DNA of 9,203 nucleotides, from NCBI GenBank assembly GCA_964230195.1, contig CAXRGH010000218.1, forward strand, positions 1-9,203. The letters run 5' to 3'. Under the pieces are notes generated by a model. That model ran no database searches, had not been told where the DNA came from, and saw only the letters and a list, made by a program, of their open reading frames with translations. Positions 1-5,957 of the stretch are shown here, piece by piece. Both the position numbers and the translations under genes were made by a program. This stretch comes from CAXRGH01 sp964230195 (GTDB taxonomy: Bacteria; Pseudomonadota; Gammaproteobacteria; Enterobacterales; Alteromonadaceae). Numbering within the stretch: the stretch's first letter is position 1; each line of letters begins with the position of its first letter.

Positions 1-1705
1 AGCGGCGTTCCATTTCGCCAACACACCAACGCAAAGCATTAGCCGCTTCTTTCATATCGGTGACAACTTCCGATAGCAAGTGTGGGATCCCTTCGTACAC
101 AGATAATTCCAACATCTTCGGATCAATCATGATCATGCGAACATCTTCAGGCGTTGATTTATAGAGCAAGCTTAAAATCATGGTGTTCACACCAACCGAT
201 TTACCGGAACCTGTAGTACCCGCAACCAATAAATGCGGCATTTTTGCAAGGTCAACCACCACCGCTTGTCCACCGATATCTTTTCCAAGCACCATGGTCA
301 ACGGCGATGAAGAGGCTTCGAAACTGTCACAAGTCAACACTTCAGACAATCGGACGATCTCTCTGTTTTTATTGGGTAACTCCAGGCCAATCACTGATTT
401 TCCTGGGATGACCTCTACTACACGCACAGAGATAGCGCTCAATGCTCGCGCAAGATCTTTTGATAAAGCTGATATTTTGCTGACTTTCATACCCGGAGCA
501 AGATCCAATTCAAATCGCGTAATCACGGGGCCAGGATAGACACCAACAACATTAGCCGCTACGTTGAAATCCGCTAATTTCAATTCAACCAAGCGTGAAA
601 CTGCATCAAGTTCCTCTTGGCTGATAGGATTCTTGTTCTGCCCTGCTCTCTCTAACAACTCAAGCGATGGTAACGGAGTTGATGGCATGTCCGCTGGGTC
701 TGTGGGTGCAATCATACGCGTTGAAACGTTGGGAATTTGTTGTGAAACCAACGGCGTATCGTCTGTCTTGTGTTCATCTGCGAAATCACTCACCACATTC
801 TCATTAACATGTGAAGTTGTAACGCCTGAACTATTCGCGTTGGCTTGCTGTTCGGCAGTCTCGACGTCACGTTCTGTTTGGCTGACATCTGCCGCACTAG
901 ACTCTTCTTTTGATGACATAAAACGAGAAAGCAATCCTTTTTTCGGCGTCGTGTCTTTTTCTGTGAGTGAAACACTGTTATGTTCCTCATCTGACACTTC
1001 TGAAACATTGGTCTCATGACGACCGATGGATAACACGGGTTCATAGTCTGTCTGATCCGGCTTTTCCTCCGATTCCACCCCGTTAGCAGGGCGATGCGTA
1101 CCACGAACTAAGTGATAGCACCATAAAAGTCCTGAAAGTACGCTGCGAACAATCGCAATAAAGCAAGCGCCAACGCCGTCAATAATCGTTAGCCAAGAAA
1201 CACCGGTAGTTAAGGTAAAACCAGTACATAGAAAACAAAGCAGTAATAAACTGGTGCCAGCTTCATTGAAGTGAGGTAACAAAGACTCACCAATCACATC
1301 GCCCATTACTCCACCGGCTGAAAAATAATGGAAATTTTCAAAATTTAAACTTGCTAGCGCAGTTAACCCTACCAACATTAGGGCAACTCCGATCATACGC
1401 AGCGAAATGGTAAGATAGTCTACTTCGAGAACGTGACGTGTTTTCTGGAACAAAAACCATCCGAGCAAAGCGGCAGCAAAGGGTAAGGTAAAGGCAAGAT
1501 ATCCCAGCCACGTGAGTAAGAAGTCTGCACATTTTGCGCCCATAGCACCGGCCGCATTGTGAATTTCATGAAAAGCACCTGACTGACTCCAACTTGCATC
1601 AGATTCGTTAAAACTCAACAGAGAAAGCAACATAAAGAGTGCAAAAGCGCAACTTAGTATCATTGCAACTTCTAACATACGTTGTGGACCGGTTAATCGA
1701 GTCAT
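1..1705 (-). CDS. ftsK: DNA translocase FtsK, N-terminal 568 residues (cut by left window edge)
   Basis: Septum-anchored DNA pump that couples chromosome dimer resolution and terminus segregation to cell division. Reading from the ATG at 1705 gives 568 residues running off position 1. Residues 1-200 form the membrane domain, with hydrophobic segments near 13-31, 62-85, 102-120, 150-170 and 172-197. Residues about 201-345 are a hydrophilic, acidic, low-complexity linker, short beside the roughly 600-residue linker of E. coli. From about 350 the motor begins: the alpha domain, then a Walker A P-loop (G496-T-T-G-S-G-K502-S503) and the family block IMIDPK (525-530). Walker B and the DNA-reading gamma domain lie outside the window. 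The N-terminus MTRLTGPQR fits the family. However, the nearest SD-like tract (AGGAAGG) is 14 bases upstream, which is unusually far. It follows lrp on the same strand, the common lrp-ftsK order. Family assignment is secure. Confidence 0.97.
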   Translation of the reverse strand, partial: MTRLTGPQRMLEVAMILSCAFALFMLLSLLSFNESDASWSQSGAFHEIHNAAGAMGAKCADFLLTWLGYLAFTLPFAAALLGWFLFQKTRHVLEVDYLTISLRMIGVALMLVGLTALASLNFENFHYFSAGGVMGDVIGESLLPHFNEAGTSLLLLCFLCTGFTLTTGVSWLTIIDGVGACFIAIVRSVLSGLLWCYHLVRGTHRPANGVESEEKPDQTDYEPVLSIGRHETNVSEVSDEEHNSVSLTEKDTTPKKGLLSRFMSSKEESSAADVSQTERDVETAEQQANANSSGVTTSHVNENVVSDFADEHKTDDTPLVSQQIPNVSTRMIAPTDPADMPSTPLPSLELLERAGQNKNPISQEELDAVSRLVELKLADFNVAANVVGVYPGPVITRFELDLAPGMKVSKISALSKDLARALSAISVRVVEVIPGKSVIGLELPNKNREIVRLSEVLTCDSFEASSSPLTMVLGKDIGGQAVVVDLAKMPHLLVAGTTGSGKSVGVNTMILSLLYKSTPEDVRMIMIDPKMLELSVYEGIPHLLSEVVTDMKEAANALRWCVGEMERR

Positions 1706-1835
1706 TGGATTTAAGATGTCCTTCCTACAGTGCTTTTGTCTTATTCTTTTATTGCGCGGTGCGTTTCCAATTTACGCGCCAACTACAGTAACATTTATTG
1801 TTCCACAATTCGAATCATAGACGGCAAAATTTCTG
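1706..1835 (-). other. lrp-ftsK spacer; no clear terminator or SOS box
   Basis: 130 bases between lrp and ftsK. Read on the minus strand it contains GCGCG and CGCGC arms separated by 16 bases (about 1757-1782), nested with a GCGT/ACGC pair. No T-run follows, so I do not call an intrinsic terminator. I found no CTG-N10-CAG LexA-type box, although E. coli ftsK is known to be SOS-inducible. I could not pick a convincing promoter for ftsK. Read-through from lrp is possible. Confidence 0.4.
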
Positions 1836-2327
1836 TTATTTTTCACCGACGTTCACCCGCACTTTTTCGGTCTGTTTAATCTCTTCCATTACAACATAAG
1901 TGCGCGATTCACTGACGCCAGGCAATTGTAAGAGTGTGTCTCCGAGTAGCTTACGGTAAGACGACATATCAGCAACTCGGGCTTTCAATAAAAAATCAAA
2001 ATTACCCGATACTAAATGGCATTCTTGGATGTCTTCACACAATTGCACCGCTTTTGAAAATTCCTCAAAGATATCGGTTGCTGTTTTCGCCAATGTAATT
2101 TCAACAAATACCAACATGGCAGCTCCAAGCTTACTGCCGTCCACTTTAGCAATATAACCCGTGATATACCCTTGTTCTTCAAGCCGTTTAACACGCTCAA
2201 GGCATGGTGTTGGACTCAGTCCTATTTGTTTAGCAAGCGCAACATTCGAAATTCTTCCATCGTCTTGCAGCACATCTAAGATGCGACGATCCAAATTATC
2301 CAGATGGCGCGGCGTTTTAATTAGCAT
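1836..2327 (-). CDS. lrp: Leucine-responsive regulatory protein Lrp
   Basis: Global Lrp/AsnC-family transcription factor, 163 residues, against 164 for E. coli Lrp. The N-terminal helix-turn-helix covers about residues 10-57, including the diagnostic GLSPTPCLERVKRLE stretch (36-50) seen almost unchanged in enterobacterial Lrp. The C-terminal RAM/effector domain covers about 70-150, with the conserved IQECHLVSGNFDFLLK segment (100-115) that lines the leucine-sensing and oligomer interface, and RTYVVMEE (142-149). The start is ATG at 2327 with a weak AGAGA ribosome binding tract about 6 bases upstream. It is divergent from ald and upstream of ftsK on the same strand. The degree of identity to true Lrp, plus the ald/ftsK neighbours, argues for Lrp proper rather than AsnC or a generic paralogue. 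The spacer to ald is the likely site of Lrp control of ald and possibly of itself. Confidence 0.95.
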   Translation of the reverse strand: MLIKTPRHLDNLDRRILDVLQDDGRISNVALAKQIGLSPTPCLERVKRLEEQGYITGYIAKVDGSKLGAAMLVFVEITLAKTATDIFEEFSKAVQLCEDIQECHLVSGNFDFLLKARVADMSSYRKLLGDTLLQLPGVSESRTYVVMEEIKQTEKVRVNVGEK

Positions 2328-2405
2328 GATAAATCTCTAAAATATTAACCATTAACAAAATAATACACTGGAAATAAGAAAAATAAAGTAATTAATACCA
2401 TGCCT

Positions 2406-2428
2406 TAGTGAGTATACTTAGCTCACTA
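2406..2428. promoter_or_regulatory. Inverted repeat over the putative ald promoter (TAGTGAG-N9-CTCACTA)
   Basis: Perfect 7-base arms TAGTGAG (2406-2412) and CTCACTA (2422-2428). The interior contains TATACT (2413-2418), a good -10 hexamer for ald. No respectable -35 sits 16-18 bases upstream, where the sequence is AATTAA-like, so an activator-dependent promoter is plausible. The dyad is seen directly. A role as an operator is inferred from its position. Confidence 0.5.
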
Positions 2429-2438
2429 TTTTGCTAAG
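2417..2438. promoter_or_regulatory. Second overlapping inverted repeat reaching the ald SD, with Lrp-box-like core
   Basis: Perfect arms CTTAGC (2417-2422) and GCTAAG (2433-2438). The right arm runs into the ald Shine-Dalgarno (AAGGAG, 2436-2441). The left arm shares bases with the TAGTGAG/CTCACTA dyad, so the two could not form as hairpins at the same time. The 15 bases 2422-2436 match 12 of 15 positions of the published Lrp consensus YAGHAWATTWTDCTR. Lrp binding is inference. Confidence 0.4.
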
Positions 2439-2441
2439 GAG
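2436..2441 (+). promoter_or_regulatory. Ribosome binding site deciding the ald start
   Basis: AAGGAG, six bases before ATG 2448. A GTG at 2445 is in frame but only three bases from the SD. The ATG also places Lys75, His96 and Asp270 at the standard alanine dehydrogenase numbering. Confidence 0.85.
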
Positions 2442-2447
2442 TATGTG

Positions 2448-3578
2448 ATGTTAATTGGCGTTCCAAAAGAAATAAAAAACCATGAATACCGTGTTGGTTT
2501 GACACCTTCTGCTGTAAAAGAATTTGTAAACAACGGTCACTCCGTGACTGTTGAAACCAATGCTGGAGCCAACATTGGCTTTGATGATCAAGCGTATCTC
2601 GATGCGGGCGCTTCAATCAATGATTCTGCTGAAGCGATTTTTGCTACCGCAGACATGATTGTGAAAGTCAAAGAGCCACAGCCCAACGAATGTAAAATGC
2701 TTCGTCCCGGTCAAATATTGTACACCTACCTTCACTTAGCGCCTGATCCAACGCAAACTGAGCTATTGATCGCTTCGGGTGCATCTTGTGTTGCTTACGA
2801 AACTGTCACTGATTTCCGTGGTGCACTTCCTTTATTGGCGCCAATGAGTGAGGTTGCCGGCAGAATGTCAATCCAAGCAGGCGCTCATTACCTAGAAAAA
2901 GCATACGGTGGCAATGGAACACTGTTAGGTGGCGTACCGGGTGTAGCGCCAGGTAAAGTACTTGTCATTGGTGGCGGTGTTGTTGGTACTAACGCTGCAA
3001 AAATGGCTGTTGGCTTAGGTGCAGATGTCACTATTCTTGATCGTTCGCTTCCGCGTTTACGAGAATTAGATGATATCTTTGGTGGACGCGTGACCACGGT
3101 CTACTCAACAGCTGACGCTATTGAAAAACTGTCTTCAGAAGCTGATCTTGTTGTTGGTGCGGTTCTAATTCCAGGTGCAGCTGCGCCAAAACTATTAACT
3201 CGCGAGCACATCAGAAACATGAAACCGGGTGCGGTCGTAGTTGATGTCGCCATCGACCAAGGTGGCTGTTTTGAAACATCAACAGCAACAACTCACCAAG
3301 ATCCGGTATTTGCGGTTGACGATGTGGTGCACTACTGTGTTGCAAACATGCCGGGTGGCGTTGCACGCACCTCAACATTGGCGTTGAATAATGCCACCCT
3401 TCCCTTTGGTTTAGCGATAGCGAACAAAGGTTTAAAAGCAGCAATGGAATCAGATGCACACCTATTAAATGGCCTCAATGTTCATGCAGGTAAAGTGACC
3501 TACAAAGCAGTGTATGATGCTCTTCATGAAACACTCAACATGACGTATGTTGACCCCATTGAAGCATTGAATAGCTAA
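2448..3578 (+). CDS. ald: NAD-dependent L-alanine dehydrogenase
   Basis: Interconverts L-alanine and pyruvate plus ammonia with NAD/NADH (EC 1.4.1.1), allowing alanine use as a carbon and nitrogen source. It has 376 residues, the usual length for cytoplasmic hexameric Ald. Visible landmarks are the N-terminal MLIGVPKEIK, Arg15 (substrate carboxylate), Lys75 in KVKEP, His96 in YLHLAPD, the Rossmann motif GGGVVG (175-180) with Asp198 ending the second strand, Asp270 in VDVAID, and the signature ANMPGGVARTST (299-310). The catalytic residue positions agree with the well-studied mycobacterial enzyme (K75, H96, D270). I take ATG 2448 rather than in-frame GTG 2445 because of SD spacing and this numbering. 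The gene is divergent from lrp, and Lrp-type activation of ald by alanine or leucine is known in other bacteria. It ends 16 bases before a strong terminator. Confidence 0.97.
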   Translation: MLIGVPKEIKNHEYRVGLTPSAVKEFVNNGHSVTVETNAGANIGFDDQAYLDAGASINDSAEAIFATADMIVKVKEPQPNECKMLRPGQILYTYLHLAPDPTQTELLIASGASCVAYETVTDFRGALPLLAPMSEVAGRMSIQAGAHYLEKAYGGNGTLLGGVPGVAPGKVLVIGGGVVGTNAAKMAVGLGADVTILDRSLPRLRELDDIFGGRVTTVYSTADAIEKLSSEADLVVGAVLIPGAAAPKLLTREHIRNMKPGAVVVDVAIDQGGCFETSTATTHQDPVFAVDDVVHYCVANMPGGVARTSTLALNNATLPFGLAIANKGLKAAMESDAHLLNGLNVHAGKVTYKAVYDALHETLNMTYVDPIEALNS

Positions 3579-3594
3579 TATTTCTTGAGCTTAC

Positions 3595-3631
3595 AAAAAA
3601 GGCAGTCTGCTTGGTGCACACTGCCTTTTTT
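3595..3631. terminator. Strong bidirectional intrinsic terminator after ald
   Basis: Twelve-base perfect arms: six A plus GGCAGT (3595-3606) and ACTGCC plus six T (3620-3631), around a 13-base loop. The U-tract on both strands lets it stop ald transcripts from the left and any leftward transcripts from the EF-hand side. Confidence 0.93.
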
Positions 3632-3713
3632 ATTGTACAAACTCTCAATGCTTCCTGTTGACTACACCGTACTTTTCACGGTGGATGTGAACTCGCCAGT
3701 ATTCCACAACAAA
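3632..3713. other. Spacer between two terminators with a small dyad
   Basis: About 80 bases with no plausible gene. It contains a perfect CACCGT (3665-3670) and ACGGTG (3678-3683) hairpin with a seven-base loop and no T-run, so it is not a terminator by itself. A TTGACT hexamer (3658-3663) lacks a matching -10. Function unknown. Confidence 0.35.
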
Positions 3714-3740
3714 AAAACGCCCGTTGAATACGAGCGTTTT
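3714..3740 (-). terminator. Intrinsic terminator of the EF-hand gene
   Basis: On the minus strand AAAACGCTCG pairs with CGGGCGTTTT (one A/C mismatch) around a seven-base loop, followed by a seven-base T-run (complement of 3711-3717). It begins 17 bases beyond the EF-hand stop codon. Confidence 0.88.
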
Positions 3741-3756
3741 AGCGATATTTCATTGG

Positions 3757-4002
3757 TTAGTATTCCCACCAACCGGTTTGCCACCATTCAAGGAATTCCT
3801 CAAAATCAATCGAGCCGTCGTTGTTGGTGTCTATCATACTGAAACCTTCTTCTACGTGGCTAGCCTTTGTTTTTGGCGAAAGCACAGTGAGCATCTCAAT
3901 AAACTCTGTCAGCTCCATTTGACCGTTTTTATCTCGGTCAAAAAAGTCGAACTCCTTGCGTATTTCAGCAACTTGATCTGCAGAAAGTGTAGTTTCAGAC
4001 AT
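3757..4002 (-). CDS. Small two-EF-hand (calmodulin-like) calcium-binding protein
   Basis: 81 residues, acidic, with no signal peptide or membrane segment, so probably cytoplasmic. Two canonical EF-hand loops are visible. Loop 1 is D22-x-D24-x-N26-G-Q28-x-E30-x-x-E33. Loop 2 is D58-x-N60-x-D62-G-S64-x-D66-x-x-E69. All six coordinating positions are occupied in each, so both should bind Ca2+. Helices before and after each loop are evident (FDFF, FIEML, FSMID, FEEFLEW). The last nine residues, WWQTGWWEY, are strikingly aromatic. The start is ATG 4002 with AAAGAG about eight bases upstream. It has its own terminator downstream. It lies 144 bases after tatD on the same strand, so it could be separately transcribed. 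Short cytosolic EF-hand proteins of this kind occur in marine gammaproteobacteria, but their targets are generally unknown. The fold is confident and the cellular role unknown. Confidence 0.9.
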   Translation of the reverse strand: MSETTLSADQVAEIRKEFDFFDRDKNGQMELTEFIEMLTVLSPKTKASHVEEGFSMIDTNNDGSIDFEEFLEWWQTGWWEY

Positions 4003-4068
4003 ATATTTTTCTCTTTATATTCGCCAATGAAGATATCGTAACGCTATTAACCACTAATTACCATAGAT

Positions 4069-4084
4069 AAAACTCTATAGTTTT
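4069..4084. repeat. Short A/T-ended dyad upstream of the EF-hand gene
   Basis: AAAACT (4069-4074) and AGTTTT (4079-4084) around CTAT, in the 144-base tatD/EF-hand spacer. It could be a weak terminator or part of an EF-hand promoter. No promoter could be assigned with confidence. Confidence 0.25.
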
Positions 4085-4128
4085 CAATATAGTACACATT
4101 AACGGCAAAGTCTTACAGTGCAGGGTTA

Positions 4129-4145
4129 ACATTCTTTATGAATGT
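4129..4145 (-). terminator. Weak hairpin just after tatD
   Basis: Perfect ACATTC and GAATGT arms with a five-base loop, beginning two bases after the tatD stop. The stem is AT-rich and no proper T-run follows, so it is at best a weak terminator or an mRNA 3'-end stabiliser. Confidence 0.3.
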
Positions 4146-4146
4146 C

Positions 4147-4920
4147 TCAACTTCTCTTTATATCGGTAAATAGCTGATAAAAATTTTGAGTGGTAATATT
4201 GGCCAGCTCATCAATTGACACACCTTTTAGGCGAGCAATGTACTCAGCAACATCTCGTACATATGCAGGTTCATTCGGTTTCCCCCTATGTGGAACAGGT
4301 GCCAACCAGGGCGAATCAGTTTCTACCAGCAGAGAATTTAACGGAATTTCTGAAACCACTTCCCTCAGTTCTTCTGCTTTATTGAAAGTTACTATGCCGG
4401 AAATTGAAATCAAAAACCCCATTTCCATTGCTGCCTGAGCCATAGTAAGATCTTCAGTAAAACAATGTAAAACCCCGCGCACCTTCCCTTCACCATATGT
4501 CTTAAGTAATTCGATTGTGTCTTCACGAGCGCCACGAGTATGGATAATCAGCGGTTTATCAATCGCTTTAGCGACTTTAATGTGGTCAATAAAGGATTGA
4601 ATTTGAATCTCTTTAGTTTCTTCACTGTAAAAATAATCTAAGCCTGTTTCACCTACCGCAACGACTTCAGGTTGCGACGCATGATGAAGTAGCGTCTCGT
4701 AATCACACGCTTCGTCTTGATGTAACGGATGAACTCCGCATGAGACGGAAACATCGTCAAATTTCTTTACTGTTTCTAACATCTGTGGAAATGAATCAAC
4801 AGAAACGGCCACACACAAGAAATGCTCTACACCTCGCTCGCGAGCCCGTACAAGAGCTTCAGTAATTTCAGCGTCATTCATTTTTAATCGATCAAGGTGG
4901 CAATGGGAATCTACAAGCAC
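4147..4920 (-). CDS. tatD: TatD-family metal-dependent hydrolase (YcfH type)
   Basis: Predicted cytoplasmic Mg/Zn-dependent hydrolase of the TatD superfamily (TIM barrel). Members act as DNases or exonucleases, and the YcfH branch travels with holB. From GTG 4920 it has 257 residues, against 265 for E. coli YcfH. Metal and active-site positions are His6 and His8 in VDSHCHLD, Glu91 in GETGLDYF, His127 in IIHTR, His152 in LHCFTE, and Asp202 in ETDSPWLAP. An upstream in-frame TTG at 4977 would add 19 residues and overlap holB. I prefer GTG 4920 because AAGGA lies seven bases before it and MLVDSHCHLD is the family N-terminus. It follows holB by 37 bases, so they are probably co-transcribed. The usual HTRDA motif reads HTRGA here (Gly130). 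No pilZ gene lies between holB and tatD, unlike in pseudomonads. Confidence 0.93.
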   Translation of the reverse strand: MLVDSHCHLDRLKMNDAEITEALVRARERGVEHFLCVAVSVDSFPQMLETVKKFDDVSVSCGVHPLHQDEACDYETLLHHASQPEVVAVGETGLDYFYSEETKEIQIQSFIDHIKVAKAIDKPLIIHTRGAREDTIELLKTYGEGKVRGVLHCFTEDLTMAQAAMEMGFLISISGIVTFNKAEELREVVSEIPLNSLLVETDSPWLAPVPHRGKPNEPAYVRDVAEYIARLKGVSIDELANITTQNFYQLFTDIKRS

Positions 4921-4927
4921 AACATTT

Positions 4928-4932
4928 TCCTT
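4928..4932 (-). promoter_or_regulatory. Ribosome binding site deciding the tatD GTG start
   Basis: AAGGA on the minus strand, seven bases before GTG 4920. No comparable tract precedes the alternative TTG at 4977. Confidence 0.75.
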
Positions 4933-4957
4933 ATACGAATGATTCAACAATTGATGG

Positions 4958-5842
4958 CTATTGACGGTTTGTCGCAATCTTATGTAAAACTTGGGTCAGT
5001 AACAATGATTTATTCGTTCCCGCATGACGGATTGCGGAGACTTTCTGCATTAACTCTTCATAAATAGTGAGCCAACCTTCGTTGTTACCATGATCACGTT
5101 TTGATTGCGCTACCAACCAAGCTTTCAGCCAAGGTAACTGTTGCTCTATATCACCGGAAATTCTGGCTGCCAAAGCGGGCACTGACGTTAACTCAAGTGC
5201 TGACAAATCATTTTGGAGTTGCTCATAAGCAGAAGTGATCTCGTTCGAATCAGCGCAGTCAATCAAGGTTAAGGGCTGATGCAAGTAACGCTCAACTACA
5301 GACTCGGGAACTTCAGCACCCTGTTGCATCAACCATTGTGTGAGCATAGAAACCGATGGAGCAGCAATCACATTGTGTTGGCAACGGCTCGTAATAGTCG
5401 GCAACAACGCGTGCAGTGATGGGCTGTCGAGTAATAAATAAGTGTCTTCAGTCGGCTCTTCCATGGTTTTGAGCAAGGCGTTAGCGGCAGACTCTGTCAT
5501 GGTGTCAGCCTGTTTAATTAACAGCACTTTGCTATGGAGCAGATGCGATCGATCCTGAACCGCCTTTATGCCTAAACGAATACTGTCCACGCCAATTTGT
5601 TTTTCTGATTCAATCACATGTAAATCTGGATGATTGCCTGCTTCAAATAGTTGGCAACTTTTACATTGGCCGCAGGGACGAGCGCCATGGTTATGACACA
5701 ACAAACGCTTTGCTAACGCTCCCATAAGCACTTGAGTTCCCAGAGATTGGTGCCCAATAAAAAGTAAAGCATGATGTGCTTTTTGGCTATCCATTGCCTT
5801 AGCGATGGAATCATAGGTAGCAGTTAACCATGGATATTGCAT
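4958..5842 (-). CDS. holB: DNA polymerase III subunit delta' (clamp loader)
   Basis: Stator subunit of the sliding-clamp loader, which with delta and the tau/gamma subunits opens and loads the beta clamp. It has 294 residues. The N-terminus MQYPWLTATYDSI with HHALLF (23-28) mirrors E. coli delta'. The P-loop region is degenerate (GHQSLGTQ, 30-37, no Lys), as expected for this ATP-non-hydrolysing subunit. A zinc module has Cys49, Cys57, Cys60 and Cys63. Further landmarks are NHPDLHVI, GVDSIRL, the near-invariant ANALLKTMEEP (120-130) and the SRC motif (Ser152-Arg153-Cys154). The C-terminal collar domain is divergent, as usual. The start is ATG 5842; an in-frame TGA lies four codons upstream and no SD is visible. 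tatD follows 37 bases later. tmk, the usual upstream partner, is not present in the window. Confidence 0.95.
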   Translation of the reverse strand: MQYPWLTATYDSIAKAMDSQKAHHALLFIGHQSLGTQVLMGALAKRLLCHNHGARPCGQCKSCQLFEAGNHPDLHVIESEKQIGVDSIRLGIKAVQDRSHLLHSKVLLIKQADTMTESAANALLKTMEEPTEDTYLLLDSPSLHALLPTITSRCQHNVIAAPSVSMLTQWLMQQGAEVPESVVERYLHQPLTLIDCADSNEITSAYEQLQNDLSALELTSVPALAARISGDIEQQLPWLKAWLVAQSKRDHGNNEGWLTIYEELMQKVSAIRHAGTNKSLLLTQVLHKIATNRQ

Positions 5843-5846
5843 TATG

Positions 5847-5878
5847 ACTGTTCACGTATTCGGTTTTTACGTGTCAGT
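5847..5878 (-). promoter_or_regulatory. Dyad in the holB leader, four bases before the ATG
   Basis: CACGTA (5853-5858) and TACGTG (5868-5873) are perfect arms around a nine-base loop. They are extended by ACTG (5847-5850) and CAGT (5875-5878) beyond a TT/T internal loop. In the transcript this hairpin would sit where an SD is expected. It could be an operator or an RNA element. The role is inferred. Confidence 0.4.
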
Positions 5879-5897
5879 TTATCGCATCAAGGACAAT

Positions 5898-5907
5898 GGG
5901 TATACCC
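5898..5907. repeat. Perfect 10-base palindrome GGGTATACCC in the ybaK-holB spacer
   Basis: Perfectly self-complementary, 56 bases before the holB ATG. It contains TATACC on the minus strand, a possible -10, but no good -35 was found. It may be a protein-binding site or chance. I see no clear terminator between the deacylase gene and holB. Confidence 0.3.
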
Positions 5908-5957
5908 TAGCAAACGGTCATTTGCATGAAAACCACCGGTGTGATGTTAGTAATAGG

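Noticed and set aside
180..539. 119-codon plus-strand open frame
   Set aside because: Antisense to the FtsK motor domain, including the Walker A region; a mirror of conserved coding sequence.
564..1019. 151-codon open frame on the plus strand, with another at 790-1104 on the minus strand
   Set aside because: Both lie in the FtsK linker, where the ftsK frame is continuous and recognisable on each side. The translations are low-complexity and match nothing I know.
1706..1835. LexA (SOS) box before ftsK
   Set aside because: Looked for CTG-N10-CAG because E. coli ftsK is SOS-controlled. No match in the spacer.
2445..2447. GTG start for ald
   Set aside because: Only three bases from the SD. ATG 2448 gives proper spacing and standard residue numbering.
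3585..4041. Two plus-strand open frames (3585-3842 and 3724-4041)
   Set aside because: They run through two terminators and antisense to the EF-hand gene. No SD and no recognisable protein.
4921..4977. N-terminal extension of TatD from TTG 4977
   Set aside because: It would overlap holB, has no SD, and adds residues absent from the family. GTG 4920 has a good SD.
5938..5957. CACCGGTG palindrome beyond the deacylase stop as a terminator
   Set aside because: Self-complementary without a proper loop and only a short T-run; not a convincing terminator.
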